From NCBI GenBank assembly GCA_020638675.1, contig JACKID010000002.1, forward strand, positions 124,001 to 188,000: a stretch of DNA of 64,000 nucleotides, in the 5' to 3' direction. The DNA is from Planctomycetota bacterium (GTDB lineage Bacteria; Planctomycetota; UBA8742; UBA2392). Below are positions 8,193-15,628 of this stretch, piece after piece; within the stretch, counting starts at the first letter, position 1; each line of letters starts with the position of its first letter. Both the position numbers and the translations under genes were made by a program. The notes under the pieces are model-generated. The model was not told the DNA's origin. It searched no databases and worked only from the letters and a program-made list of their open reading frames with translations.

Positions 8193-8897
8193 ATGCGCCA
8201 CTGGATGATTGCCCTGTTGATGATCGCTGCGATCGCGCCGCTTGCGCTCGCGCAGGACGCGCCGAAGAAAGAAGACGCCCCGGCCAAGTCCGATGCCAAG
8301 AAGGAAGAGAAGCCGGAGACGCTCGAAGACTTGCTCAAGCGCGTCGAGAACGCCCACAAGGAACACAAGGACTTTAAGGGCAACTTCACGCAGACGAAGT
8401 ACCTGCCGTTGTTCGACGACACCGTGGTCAGCAGCGGCCGATTTGTGTTCAAGAAATCGGATCACGTTCGCTGGGAGTACGAGAAGCCGCACAAGTCGAT
8501 CCTGGTCGTCACCGGTGACACGGGCAAGAAATGGTCCGAAAGCACCGGGCGCGTGGAGGATTTCAAACTCGGCGACGACCGCGGGCTGGATGCGGTGGTG
8601 AAGCAGCTGTTCACCTGGTTCAAGGGTGAGTTCACCAAGCTGAAGGACGACTACGACGTCGAGATCGCCGAGCGCGACCCGGTGAAACTGAAGATGACGC
8701 CGAAGAAGGACATCGTGAAGAAGTTCATCGCCACCATTGAAGTGAAGTTCACCAAGGGCGAGGACCAGATCGAATCCGTCAAGATCATCGAGCCCAAGGA
8801 TGAAGAAGACCTCGACGCCGCCTACACGCTATACGAATTCAAGGACACCAAGCTCGACAGCGACGTGAAGGACAGCGAGTTCGAGATCAAAAAGTGA
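8193..8897 (+). CDS. LolA-like outer-membrane lipoprotein carrier
   Basis: The 234-residue product has a signal peptide (MRHWMIALLMIAAIAPLALAQ) cleaved near AQ-D, then a Lys/Glu-rich linker of about 30 residues. The folded part resembles LolA, the periplasmic chaperone that carries lipoproteins to the outer membrane: the phrases FKGNFTQTKYLPLFDDTVVS, GRFVFKKSDHVRWEYEKPHK and LKMTPKKD match the family's repeated beta-strands. The start at 8193 follows a strong ribosome binding site, GGAAGGAG. A palindrome containing TTATAA (GGCGTTATAACGCC, 8161-8174) lies just upstream and may include the -10 element. Many lipoproteins in this window would be its clients. Confidence 0.85.
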   Translation: MRHWMIALLMIAAIAPLALAQDAPKKEDAPAKSDAKKEEKPETLEDLLKRVENAHKEHKDFKGNFTQTKYLPLFDDTVVSSGRFVFKKSDHVRWEYEKPHKSILVVTGDTGKKWSESTGRVEDFKLGDDRGLDAVVKQLFTWFKGEFTKLKDDYDVEIAERDPVKLKMTPKKDIVKKFIATIEVKFTKGEDQIESVKIIEPKDEEDLDAAYTLYEFKDTKLDSDVKDSEFEIKK

Positions 8898-8902
8898 GCC
8901 CA

Positions 8903-8961
8903 TTTTGGATTTCAGATTTTGGATTGGGCCGCCGGCATGTGGAATCCAAAATCCGCAATCG
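8903..8961. repeat. Imperfect inverted repeat of GGATTTTGG-like words
   Basis: The left arm (8903-8927) and right arm (8941-8960) are imperfect reverse complements, built from GGATTTTGGATT-like words. It follows the LolA-like gene directly and could stabilise or end its transcript. No gene is seen from here to the leader peptide at 9061. Confidence 0.75.
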
Positions 8962-9013
8962 TTTACGTTTCAAGCACATCACATCAAATCTTCGACGTTG
9001 ACCACGACACGAC

Positions 9014-9041
9014 TTGACCTGTCAATGCAACCCGCTATCGT
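9014..9041 (+). promoter_or_regulatory. Candidate promoter of the aromatic amino acid operon
   Basis: TTGACC at 9014-9019 is followed by a 16-base spacer and TATCGT at 9036-9041, preceded by GC as in several other candidate promoters here. Transcription would start near 9048, just ahead of the leader peptide's ribosome binding site. A second TTGACC at 8998-9003 is an alternative -35 element. Confidence 0.5.
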
Positions 9042-9060
9042 TCTTCGCCTGAGAGAAATC

Positions 9061-9132
9061 ATGAACCGCACACCGAACATCTTCGCACTCTACGCCTACT
9101 ACTTTGGTGGGCGCGGGCGTGCGTATGGCTAA
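9061..9132 (+). CDS. Phe/Tyr-rich leader peptide of an attenuator
   Basis: This 23-codon reading frame is too short for normal gene finding. It has a ribosome binding site (GAGAG at 9051-9055) and a TAA stop. Six of its 23 residues are aromatic: Phe at 8 and 15 and Tyr at 11, 13, 14 and 22, including the run YAYYF. It lies upstream of a Rho-independent terminator and then of the prephenate dehydratase gene. This is the classic layout of an attenuation leader, in which shortage of charged tRNA-Phe or tRNA-Tyr stalls the ribosome and lets RNA polymerase pass the terminator. The peptide itself would have no function beyond being translated. Confidence 0.8.
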   Translation: MNRTPNIFALYAYYFGGRGRAYG

Positions 9133-9189
9133 ACGGTGTTTGACCGAACCAACGCAAGGCCCGCCGAGATCGGCGGGCCTTTTCTTTTG
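9109..9189 (+). terminator. Attenuator: terminator hairpin with competing antiterminator
   Basis: The terminator stem is AAGGCCCGCCGA (9156-9167) pairing with TCGGCGGGCCTT (9170-9181), followed by a T-rich run to 9189. A competing pairing is possible: TGCG at 9120-9123 with CGCA at 9153-9156, GGGC at 9115-9118 with GCCC at 9159-9162, and GGC at 9110-9112 with GCC at 9163-9165. This would disrupt the terminator. The 9115-9123 segment can also pair with CGCACTCTACGCC (9084-9096) inside the leader frame, giving the protector hairpin expected of an amino acid attenuator. Confidence 0.75.
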
Positions 9190-9205
9190 TCCACAGGAGA
9201 TCGAG

Positions 9206-9880
9206 ATGAAAACCGGAGACTCACGACGATACGTCCGCGTCGCCTACCAGGGCGGCCCGGGCAGTCATTCAGAACGCGCGGGCTTGAAACTGCTGGCGGA
9301 GCGATTTACCGGCTGGCCCTTCGCAAGCTTCGCCGATGCAGCGGCGGCGCTCGCGAACGCCCAGGCGGACTTGCTGCTTCTCCCGATTCACAACAGCACG
9401 ACCGGCGACATCGACGACGCGCTGGAGGCCGCACAGGGTTTCATCAACCTGGGCGAAATCGAGTTGCCCGTTGAGCATTACCTGCTGGCCGTGCCCGGCG
9501 TGCGTCGCAATGAGCTGCGCGTCGCCTGGGCGCACCCGCAAGTGGAGCTGCAGTGCCGCAACTGGATCGAGAAGTCGGGGCTGACGGTGCGCATCGTCGA
9601 TGACGGCGCACGCCGGGCACCGGATTTTCTGGCCAGCAACCTTCGCCACGTCGGCGTGCTGGGGCCGATCGGGATCGGGACCGCGACGGGTCTATACCCA
9701 CTCGAAGGACCGATCCAGGACCGTGCGGACAACCGCACGACTTTCAGGCTGCTCGCGCGTGGCACAGGCAATCCTGCCTGTGCGCCTGAGCGGAACGAAG
9801 CCGACACTTCAAATTCTCGTCGCGGCGCAAGCGCCGCGACGGCCACAGACAAGATTGTCTGTGCCACAACAAGAGGATGA
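9206..9880 (+). CDS. pheA: Prephenate dehydratase without an ACT domain
   Basis: Prephenate dehydratase converts prephenate to phenylpyruvate in phenylalanine synthesis. The 224-residue protein holds the catalytic domain only: VAYQGGPGSHSE near residue 12, HNSTTGDIDDALEAA near residue 63 and the catalytic-loop equivalent NRTTF near residue 178, in which the family's Thr is kept but the following Arg is Thr. The regulatory ACT domain of most family members is absent. In its place the last 38 or so residues are encoded by a cluster of palindromes (9762-9866) and look like sequence captured by a repeat insertion. AGGAG lies upstream of the ATG. Its TGA is one base before the ATG of the next gene, so the two are an operon controlled by the attenuator. 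Confidence 0.88.
   Translation: MKTGDSRRYVRVAYQGGPGSHSERAGLKLLAERFTGWPFASFADAAAALANAQADLLLLPIHNSTTGDIDDALEAAQGFINLGEIELPVEHYLLAVPGVRRNELRVAWAHPQVELQCRNWIEKSGLTVRIVDDGARRAPDFLASNLRHVGVLGPIGIGTATGLYPLEGPIQDRADNRTTFRLLARGTGNPACAPERNEADTSNSRRGASAATATDKIVCATTRG
9762..9866. repeat. Cluster of three short palindromes at the end of pheA
   Basis: Three hairpins lie in a row: GCACAGGCA/TGCCTGTGC (9762-9783), GTCGCGGCGC/GCGCCGCGAC (9819-9840) and CACAGACAA/TTGTCTGTG (9844-9863). The first and third share the central pattern seen in single palindromes at 57426-57450 and 61176-61195. The cluster overlaps the 3' end of the reading frame and supplies the sequence just ahead of the next gene's ribosome binding site. 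Confidence 0.7.
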
Positions 9881-9881
9881 C

Positions 9882-11063
9882 ATGACAACCGGAACCATTA
9901 CACCTGAGGGGGCCGCGAGCGCGGTCCAGACCGCGCGAGCCGGAGACGATTTTCTCGTCTTCGGCGCGCTGCGCGCCTCGATCAATCGAATCGACGAACG
10001 ACTACTTCACCTGCTCGCGGAGCGCGCGAAGGTCGCCACGGACATCGGGCTCGCAAAGCGCATGACCGATCGGCCGATCCACGACGCCGCACGGGAGGCC
10101 GAACACGCGGACAGGCTGTGCACAGTCGGCGAAGCGCTCGGGCTCGCGCCGCAGGTGGTGCGCGACCTGTACCAGGTGCTCGCGCGCCAGGGCTTCTCCA
10201 ACCAACTTGAAGCGCCAGTCGCAGCATCCGTGACAACCACGCCGCCCGACTCGGAGTCATTCCGCCTCGCGCGCATCGAGCCCGGCCGCTCGCCCACGGT
10301 CGTACAGGTCGGTGAGGCGCAAATTGGCGCCGGGCTGTTCGAGGTCATCGGCGGCCCGTGTGCCGTGGAAAGCGAGCAGCAGATCCACAATGCCGCCGAC
10401 CATGCGCGCGCAGCAGGCGTGCGCATCCTTCGCGGCGGTGCATTCAAGCCGCGCACCAGCCCCTACGACTTCCAGGGGCACGGGATGCAGGGTTTGCGCT
10501 GGCTGGCGGAAGCCGCCCACTCACGCGGCATGGCGGTCGTCACGGAGGTGCTCAACCCGGCCGACGCCGAACAGGTCGCAGAGCACGCGGAGCTGCTGCA
10601 GATCGGCGCACGCAACATGCAGAATGCGCCACTATTGCGGGCGTGCGCCCGCACAGGCCGGGCGATCCTGCTGAAGCGCGGCCCAGCCGCCACCATTCGC
10701 GAATGGCTGTGCGCGGCCGAGTACATTCTGCTGGAAGGCAACGGCCAGGTAATTCTGTGCGAGCGCGGGCTGCGGACGTTCGAGCGCGAGACTCGCAACA
10801 CGCTCGATCTCTCAAGCGTCGCGGCCCTGCGCCACTTGACGCACCTGCCTGTGATCGTGGACCCGAGCCATGCGGCCGGGCGGGACGAGTTGATTCGCCC
10901 GTTGTGCCGCGCCGCGCATGCCGTCGGTGCCGACGGGATTATTGTCGAGATGCATCCTTGTCGCGAGGAAGCGCGGTGTGACAAACGTCAGGCGCTCAGC
11001 CCGGGGCAACTGAGATCAATCACCAGCGACGTGCAATTAGTGCGAGTCCGGCGGGACGAGTGA
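9882..11063 (+). CDS. Chorismate mutase-DAHP synthase fusion
   Basis: The 393-residue product joins an AroQ-type chorismate mutase (residues about 25-105, with ASINRIDERLLHLLAERAKV and DAAREAEHADRL) to a type I-beta DAHP synthase. The second part starts the shikimate pathway by joining phosphoenolpyruvate and erythrose 4-phosphate. Its motifs are GGPCAVES near residue 158, RGGAFKPRTSPYDFQG near residue 183, KRGPAAT, DPSHAAGRDE near residue 325 and the C-terminal MHPCREEARCDKRQAL, in which a Cys replaces the usual Ser. The same fusion is known from Bacillus AroA(G), where the mutase domain mediates feedback by chorismate or prephenate. Together with pheA it makes the operon a phenylalanine branch controlled at both transcription and enzyme level. 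Confidence 0.93.
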   Translation: MTTGTITPEGAASAVQTARAGDDFLVFGALRASINRIDERLLHLLAERAKVATDIGLAKRMTDRPIHDAAREAEHADRLCTVGEALGLAPQVVRDLYQVLARQGFSNQLEAPVAASVTTTPPDSESFRLARIEPGRSPTVVQVGEAQIGAGLFEVIGGPCAVESEQQIHNAADHARAAGVRILRGGAFKPRTSPYDFQGHGMQGLRWLAEAAHSRGMAVVTEVLNPADAEQVAEHAELLQIGARNMQNAPLLRACARTGRAILLKRGPAATIREWLCAAEYILLEGNGQVILCERGLRTFERETRNTLDLSSVAALRHLTHLPVIVDPSHAAGRDELIRPLCRAAHAVGADGIIVEMHPCREEARCDKRQALSPGQLRSITSDVQLVRVRRDE

Positions 11064-11078
11064 TCAACTCGACGTAAA

Positions 11079-11115
11079 CGCTTGGGGGAAAACGCCCGAC
11101 GTAGTCCCCCAAGCG
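11079..11115 (+). terminator. Probable terminator of the aromatic operon
   Basis: CGCTTGGGGGA (11079-11089) pairs perfectly with TCCCCCAAGCG (11105-11115) across a 15-base loop, 15 bases after the stop codon. The T-run is weak, so it may also act as an mRNA-stabilising hairpin. The remaining sequence to 11335 holds no gene, only a candidate promoter. Confidence 0.6.
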
Positions 11116-11149
11116 CTATTCCAAACTCCATTGGCGCATTGCTTTTTGT

Positions 11150-11178
11150 TTGATAAGTGGCCCCATACGGGCTAGACT
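11150..11178 (+). promoter_or_regulatory. Candidate promoter of the response regulator gene
   Basis: TTGATA at 11150-11155 and TAGACT at 11173-11178 are separated by 17 bases and match the -35 and -10 consensus at five and four of six positions. The -10 is preceded by GC. The untranslated leader would be about 150 bases long. Confidence 0.5.
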
Positions 11179-11335
11179 TCCAAGAGACAGAATGCCGACA
11201 CCAACCGCAACTGAATGCTTCAAACTAGGCCGTCCTCCAACGTTGCCACACTTTTGTCACATCAGGCTTTAGGCTGGAAATCACTGGACAAATTGACAAC
11301 ATCTTTCGCTTTACCGGTCCTTCGGGAGCCATTGC

Positions 11336-11746
11336 ATGAACGCACGCCAGAGCATCGTCCTCCTGATTGAAGATGATTCCGACTCCGCCTCCCAGTGCCG
11401 CCAACTGATCGAAGGCCTCGGCGCAACCTGTCACCCGGTTTCCAGCCTTGAAGACGCGGAGGCCATCCTGCACCACAACGCGCCGGACGTGGTCGTCGTG
11501 GACTATGACCTGCCGGACGGCAGCGGCATCGACCTGATCGGCGTACTGCGCCAGAGCATGAGCCACCGCAACACCCCGATCATTCTGCTGACCGGCGAAA
11601 TCGACGCGCACGAGCTCGAGCGCGCTGTGATGATGGGCATCTACGCGTTCCTCGCGAAGCCGTTTTCATCGCAGGAATTCACCAAGCTGGTTCACTCGGC
11701 CATCGCCGAAGAGGCTGGCCGGGTTCGCAACGACAACGGCAAGTAA
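11336..11746 (+). CDS. Single-domain response regulator (CheY-like)
   Basis: The 136-residue product is a lone receiver domain. The acidic pocket IEDDSDSA near residue 11, the phosphoacceptor region VVVVDYDLPDGSGIDL near residue 55, the Thr of LLTGE near residue 83 and the Lys of FLAKPFSSQEF near residue 107 are all present. There is no output domain, so it must act by binding a partner protein. No histidine kinase is adjacent. It is followed by a strong terminator and is likely transcribed alone. Confidence 0.92.
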   Translation: MNARQSIVLLIEDDSDSASQCRQLIEGLGATCHPVSSLEDAEAILHHNAPDVVVVDYDLPDGSGIDLIGVLRQSMSHRNTPIILLTGEIDAHELERAVMMGIYAFLAKPFSSQEFTKLVHSAIAEEAGRVRNDNGK

Positions 11747-11761
11747 CCGCTCATGATCTTT

Positions 11762-11799
11762 AAGCCCCGCGCCACTACATGGCGCGGGGCTTTCCTTTT
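11762..11799 (+). terminator. Rho-independent terminator after the response regulator
   Basis: AAGCCCCGCGCCA (11762-11774) pairs with TGGCGCGGGGCTT (11780-11792) across a five-base loop, and a T-rich run follows to 11799. Confidence 0.9.
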
Positions 11800-11826
11800 A
11801 GAATCCCGCCATACGAGGAGCCGTGT

Positions 11827-13326
11827 ATGCTTCCCTGGTGGGCTTGGGTTTTGATTGTCATCGGTGCGCTGCTGGTCGGCACGACGCTGATTGACATCTT
11901 CCAGCGCAAGCACTCGATCATGCGGAACTACCCGTTTTTCGGGCGCTTCCGCTATCTGTTTGAGGCCCTTGGCCCGCCGCTGCGCCAGTACATCGTCACC
12001 AGCGACCTCGTCGAGCGCCCCTTCAACCGCCTGCAGCGCACCTGGGCCTACCGTGCAGCCAAAGGCGAGCTCAACGCGATGCCCTTCGGCACCCAACTCG
12101 ACCTCGAGACCCCGGGCGTCATCAAGTTCAACCCTTCGGCTTTTCCGACATACGACGTCGGCGCAACCGACGAGTGCGAGCCGATCGTGCTGGGCAAGAA
12201 CCGCGCGCAACCCTACGGCGTGAAGCATGTCGCCAACGTCTCCGGCATGAGCTACGGCTCGCTCAGCAAGAACGCCGTGATGGCGCTCAGTGAGGGCGTC
12301 GCGCTGGCCGGCGGCTACATGAACACCGGCGAGGGCGGCTGCAGCCCTTATCACCTGCAAGGCGGCGGCGACATCATGTTCCAGCTTGGGACCGGCAAAT
12401 TCGGCTGCCGCACGCCCGACGGCAGGTTCGACCCGGACAAGTTCAAGAAGTTGTGCGAGAACCCGCAGATCAAGGCGATCGAGCTGAAGCTCAGCCAGGG
12501 GGCCAAGCCGGGCAAGGGCGGCGTGCTGCCCAAGGAAAAGATCACCACGGAAATCAGCGAAATCCGCGGCGTTCCCATGGGCCAGGACTGCCACTCACCC
12601 AATCGCCACATCGAGGTCAACGACGTCGACTCTTTGATGGAGTTCTGCGACAAGCTGCGCGAGCTTTCCGGCGGCAAGCCCGTCGGCTTCAAGACCGTGC
12701 TGGGCGGCGAAGAATTCATCCGCGACGTGGCGCGCTACATAGCGGAGCACGACGACGGCCCCGATTTCATCACGATCGACGGGGCCGAAGGCGGCACCGG
12801 TGCGGCGCCGATGTCACTGTCGGACCACATGGGCCTCGGGTTGCAGGAAGCGCTGGTCATCGCCGACAATCACCTGCGCGAGGCGGGCGCCCGCAAGAAG
12901 GTCATGGTGATCGGCTCCGGACGTTGCATCACCGGCGCGGAAGTCGCGATCGCGCTCGGGCTCGGCGCGGACCTGGTACACATTGCGCGCGGCTTCATGT
13001 TCGCGCTGGGCTGCATCCAGGCGCTGCTGTGCGACACGAACCATTGCCCAACCGGCGTTGCGACGAACAGCCCGTGGCTGCAACGCGGGCTCGTGCCGAG
13101 TGAAAAGAAAGTCCGCGTCGCGAACTACCTGCACGCGATCCACCACGACGTGATGATGATCGTACGCGCGCTCGGCGTGACCCACCCGCAGGACATCGGG
13201 CGCCACCACATGAGCATGATCGTCGAGCCAGGCCGCCGCGTGGCCCTGACCGAGATCTACCCGACAACCATGAAAGCGTTCCACGAAACCCGCGTCATCC
13301 GCCGCGACAAGATGCCTGCGGCGTAG
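11827..13326 (+). CDS. FMN-binding glutamate synthase family protein
   Basis: The 499-residue product carries the FMN/alpha-ketoglutarate-site domain of the glutamate synthase large subunit, without the amidotransferase domain. An N-terminal membrane segment (residues 1-25) anchors it. Family motifs are VSGMSYGSLSKNAVMALSEG near residue 138, NTGEGGCSPYH near residue 165, LSQGAKPGKGGVLP near residue 222, the FMN-site block TIDGAEGGTGAAPMSLSDH near residue 318 and the cysteine cluster CDTNHCPTGVATN near residue 401. Stand-alone members are common in bacteria but their reaction is usually unproven. GAGGAG precedes the ATG at 11827; the longer frame overlaps the terminator. No GltD-like small subunit is nearby. 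Confidence 0.9.
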   Translation: MLPWWAWVLIVIGALLVGTTLIDIFQRKHSIMRNYPFFGRFRYLFEALGPPLRQYIVTSDLVERPFNRLQRTWAYRAAKGELNAMPFGTQLDLETPGVIKFNPSAFPTYDVGATDECEPIVLGKNRAQPYGVKHVANVSGMSYGSLSKNAVMALSEGVALAGGYMNTGEGGCSPYHLQGGGDIMFQLGTGKFGCRTPDGRFDPDKFKKLCENPQIKAIELKLSQGAKPGKGGVLPKEKITTEISEIRGVPMGQDCHSPNRHIEVNDVDSLMEFCDKLRELSGGKPVGFKTVLGGEEFIRDVARYIAEHDDGPDFITIDGAEGGTGAAPMSLSDHMGLGLQEALVIADNHLREAGARKKVMVIGSGRCITGAEVAIALGLGADLVHIARGFMFALGCIQALLCDTNHCPTGVATNSPWLQRGLVPSEKKVRVANYLHAIHHDVMMIVRALGVTHPQDIGRHHMSMIVEPGRRVALTEIYPTTMKAFHETRVIRRDKMPAA

Positions 13327-13385
13327 CTGCTCGAATTCGAGAAGGAGAAGCTCGACGCCCTTCGCCTGCCCAAGGGGTGGCGTCT

Positions 13386-14621
13386 ATGCTGCCGCGCATG
13401 AAAAACCTGCTGACGATGCTGGCTTTTGCGATGCTGCTCGCTGCGTGTGCGGGCGACGGTGACGACGACAGCGGTGGAGGCGGCGGCGGGCCGACGCTGC
13501 CCGCCGGCACACTGCAAATCACAACAACCTCGCTGGCCAACGGCATGAACGGCGTGGCCTACGGCGAGAACGTCTATGCCACGGGCGGCACCGGCGTCGG
13601 CTACACATGGAGCATCTCGGGCGGCAGCCTCAACGCCGGACTGACGCTTGATTTCCGCGACGTGCCTCTCTCGTGGGGCGCATTCACGGCAACCGGCGCC
13701 ATCGACCAGTCGCTGGGCGGCGGCAAACTCAGTGAGGTTTCCGGCATCGTGGCCAGCGCCAGCCAGCCGGGCGTGTTTTGTGTTCACGACGACAGCGGCG
13801 CAGGCCCGAGCTTCTACGCAATTGATGCAGCCGGCAACTACCTGCAGGAATACACGATCACAGCCGGCGCCCAGGACTGGGAGGACATCGCGATCGGCCC
13901 CGGCCCCGGCGGCGTCGACTATCTCTACCTCGCGGACGTCGGCGACAACAGCGTCAGCCGCACCAACTACCGCATCTATCGCGTGACCGAGCCCACCGTG
14001 CCGGGGACACCACAGGCGCCGATCAACGCTGCGCACGACGAGTTCTGGTTCACCTATCCCGGCGGCAGCCAGAACTGCGAGACAATGCTGGTGGACTGGA
14101 CGACTGGCACGCCCTATCTGGTGGAAAAAGTCGGCACGGGCGCCCCGCAGGTGCACAAGTTCCCGATGCCCCTCAACACGGCCTGGACATCCGGCAGCCC
14201 GGTGACATTGATACAGGTGACGGCTGCGGGAACGTTCGACGCCACACTCACCGGCGGCGACTCGAGCCGTGACGGCCGGCGCGTCATCCTGCGCGGCTAC
14301 TCAAGTGCCCGCGAGTACGCCGTGCCCGCCGGTGGCACCTTCGACAACCTGTTCAACCAGGCGGGTAGCGCCGTCACCGTGCCCGGCGGCCAGCAGTACG
14401 AGGCCATCTGCTACAGCGACGACGGAACGAAGCTGTACACCGCGACGGAGATCGCCGGACAGGCCAGCGCGCCGATCCAGGTTGCCGACGCAGTCGCCGA
14501 CAACGGCTACACCACGATCAGCGGCACGCCGAGCACCGCTGGCGGCGCGGCATTTACGCTGAAGGTCATGGATTCAGCCGGCAATAGCGCCACGCGCCAG
14601 TTCACGTTGACCGTGAACTAG
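13386..14621 (+). CDS. Lipoprotein with a beta-propeller-like domain inserted inside an Ig-like domain
   Basis: The 411-residue product has a lipoprotein signal (MLLAAC) and a Gly/Asp linker. Residues about 45-89 match the first half of a putative Ig (He_PIG) domain, ending at SLNAGLTLD. The second half of such a domain (TTISGTPSTAGG then FTLKVMDSAGNSA) appears only at residues 376-411. In between lie about 286 residues with phrases such as QDWEDIAIGPGPGG and YLYLADVGDNSVSRTNYRI, typical of secreted beta-propeller-like proteins. So the inserted domain sits in the loop of the Ig fold. The ATG at 13386 was chosen because AAGGGG lies upstream; GTG at 13377 and ATG at 13398 are alternatives. The ligand is unknown. 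Confidence 0.8.
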   Translation: MLPRMKNLLTMLAFAMLLAACAGDGDDDSGGGGGGPTLPAGTLQITTTSLANGMNGVAYGENVYATGGTGVGYTWSISGGSLNAGLTLDFRDVPLSWGAFTATGAIDQSLGGGKLSEVSGIVASASQPGVFCVHDDSGAGPSFYAIDAAGNYLQEYTITAGAQDWEDIAIGPGPGGVDYLYLADVGDNSVSRTNYRIYRVTEPTVPGTPQAPINAAHDEFWFTYPGGSQNCETMLVDWTTGTPYLVEKVGTGAPQVHKFPMPLNTAWTSGSPVTLIQVTAAGTFDATLTGGDSSRDGRRVILRGYSSAREYAVPAGGTFDNLFNQAGSAVTVPGGQQYEAICYSDDGTKLYTATEIAGQASAPIQVADAVADNGYTTISGTPSTAGGAAFTLKVMDSAGNSATRQFTLTVN

Positions 14622-14899
14622 GCGGCCGGGCGGCGGCGTCTGAGGATGCCGGTCAGGCTCCAGCGCTTCGACGGGCGGCGGTTCGGGCCCGTGAAATTGC
14701 GGTCACGCAGCCCGTGCGCGAAGTCCGCGTGCTCAACACGCGTCAGCACACACCAGGCGCGTCCGTCGACGATCTCATCCGGGTTGCGAAGTCGCTCAAC
14801 CTTGGCGGGATATCCGTTGGCGTGAATCAGGTCGCGAAGATATTCGGCGTCTTGCTCAATCAGGGGCGCGCCGATGCGCACCCATACTTGCGGGGCCAC
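14618..14899 (-). CDS. Small protein of the GxPLIEQDAE family, soluble member
   Basis: The 93-residue product is the shortest of three neighbouring paralogues (with 15022 and 15838). All open with the same signature, here VWVRIGAPLIEQDAEYLRDL, which recalls small DUF2007-type proteins thought to be signal transducers. A second shared block lies near residues 45-70. This copy lacks the membrane segments of the other two and ends in a basic tail. The start is GTG at 14899, supported by GGAGAACT seven bases upstream and by a good promoter at 14935-14962. The function is unknown. Confidence 0.8.
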   Translation of the reverse strand: MAPQVWVRIGAPLIEQDAEYLRDLIHANGYPAKVERLRNPDEIVDGRAWCVLTRVEHADFAHGLRDRNFTGPNRRPSKRWSLTGILRRRRPAA

Positions 14900-14934
14900 T
14901 GCAGTTCTCCAATGCCCATCAAGGGCACGCGGCC

Positions 14935-14962
14935 ATTATAGCCCATCGTGGGCACTTGTCAT
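14935..14962 (-). promoter_or_regulatory. Promoter of the soluble GxPLIEQDAE gene
   Basis: On the minus strand, ATGACA (14957-14962) and a perfect TATAAT (14935-14940) are separated by 16 bases, with GC ahead of the -10. The transcript would begin about 30 bases before the GTG start. Confidence 0.7.
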
Positions 14963-15021
14963 CGCCACGAGCAGCGGTGGCCTGCAAGACCGGGCTACCG
15001 CTGCTGGGGCTCAACCGTGCG

Positions 15022-15516
15022 TCAGACGTCACGTTTGCGGACTTCCCGGTTCCGAATCTCTGCCTGCGGCGACTCTTGTGTCGTTGGTGCGGATTGACTC
15101 GCCGAGTTCGCAAAGCGCGCGACGGAAATCCCAACAGACAATAACATCCCGCAGAATGCGAGCGCGCAACCGGACACCAGCGCAAGCAGCACGCTGCCGC
15201 GCGCCAGCCAGCCAAGCGGTGCACCGGCCGCGAACCCGGCAACACTCGCTGCGGCGGGCGGCAGATACTGGCGCACGAGTGATTTCGCGCGCGGCGACAC
15301 GGTAGCGGAAGACGGGCGGAAGTGTTGCTCTCGAATGGCAAGCGCCGCCCTGTGGTCCTGCCGATGCGCAAGTACGACGACACTGTGGCCGTCCGCAATG
15401 TCAGGCAGGTGCTTCAGTCGCGCAGGCAGCCCTGCATCCGAAATCAGTTTTTGAAGGAACTCGGCGTCTTGCTCTACAAGGGGCGCGCCGACTCGCACCC
15501 AGTCCAGCGGGTTCAA
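15022..15516 (-). CDS. GxPLIEQDAE family protein with two membrane segments
   Basis: The 164-residue product starts with WVRVGAPLVEQDAEFLQKL, the same signature as its two neighbours, followed by the shared block ending ALAIREQHF near residue 67. Hydrophobic segments lie near residues 87-108 and 110-132, and a Ser/Thr/Glu-rich tail follows. The first codon is TTG at 15516; CCGGAGAACTGCC lies directly upstream and closely matches the leader of the 14618 gene, which supports this non-ATG start. A TAGAAT hexamer near 15553 may be its -10 element. No function is known. Confidence 0.8.
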   Translation of the reverse strand: MNPLDWVRVGAPLVEQDAEFLQKLISDAGLPARLKHLPDIADGHSVVVLAHRQDHRAALAIREQHFRPSSATVSPRAKSLVRQYLPPAAASVAGFAAGAPLGWLARGSVLLALVSGCALAFCGMLLSVGISVARFANSASQSAPTTQESPQAEIRNREVRKRDV

Positions 15517-15628
15517 GGCAGTTCTCCGGTGTCCATTGCGGACACAGAATCATTCTAGCTGGCCGAACGCGGCGGTAAATCCGCACAAGCGGCGGGAGGA
15601 TGCGATTCAGCGGCTACAGCCGCTGGGG

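Noticed and set aside
13327..13376. Continuation of the glutamate-synthase-like frame past its TAG stop (LEFEKEKLDALRLPKG)
   Set aside because: It reads like a helix but runs only about 20 codons to another stop, and nothing suggests TAG read-through.
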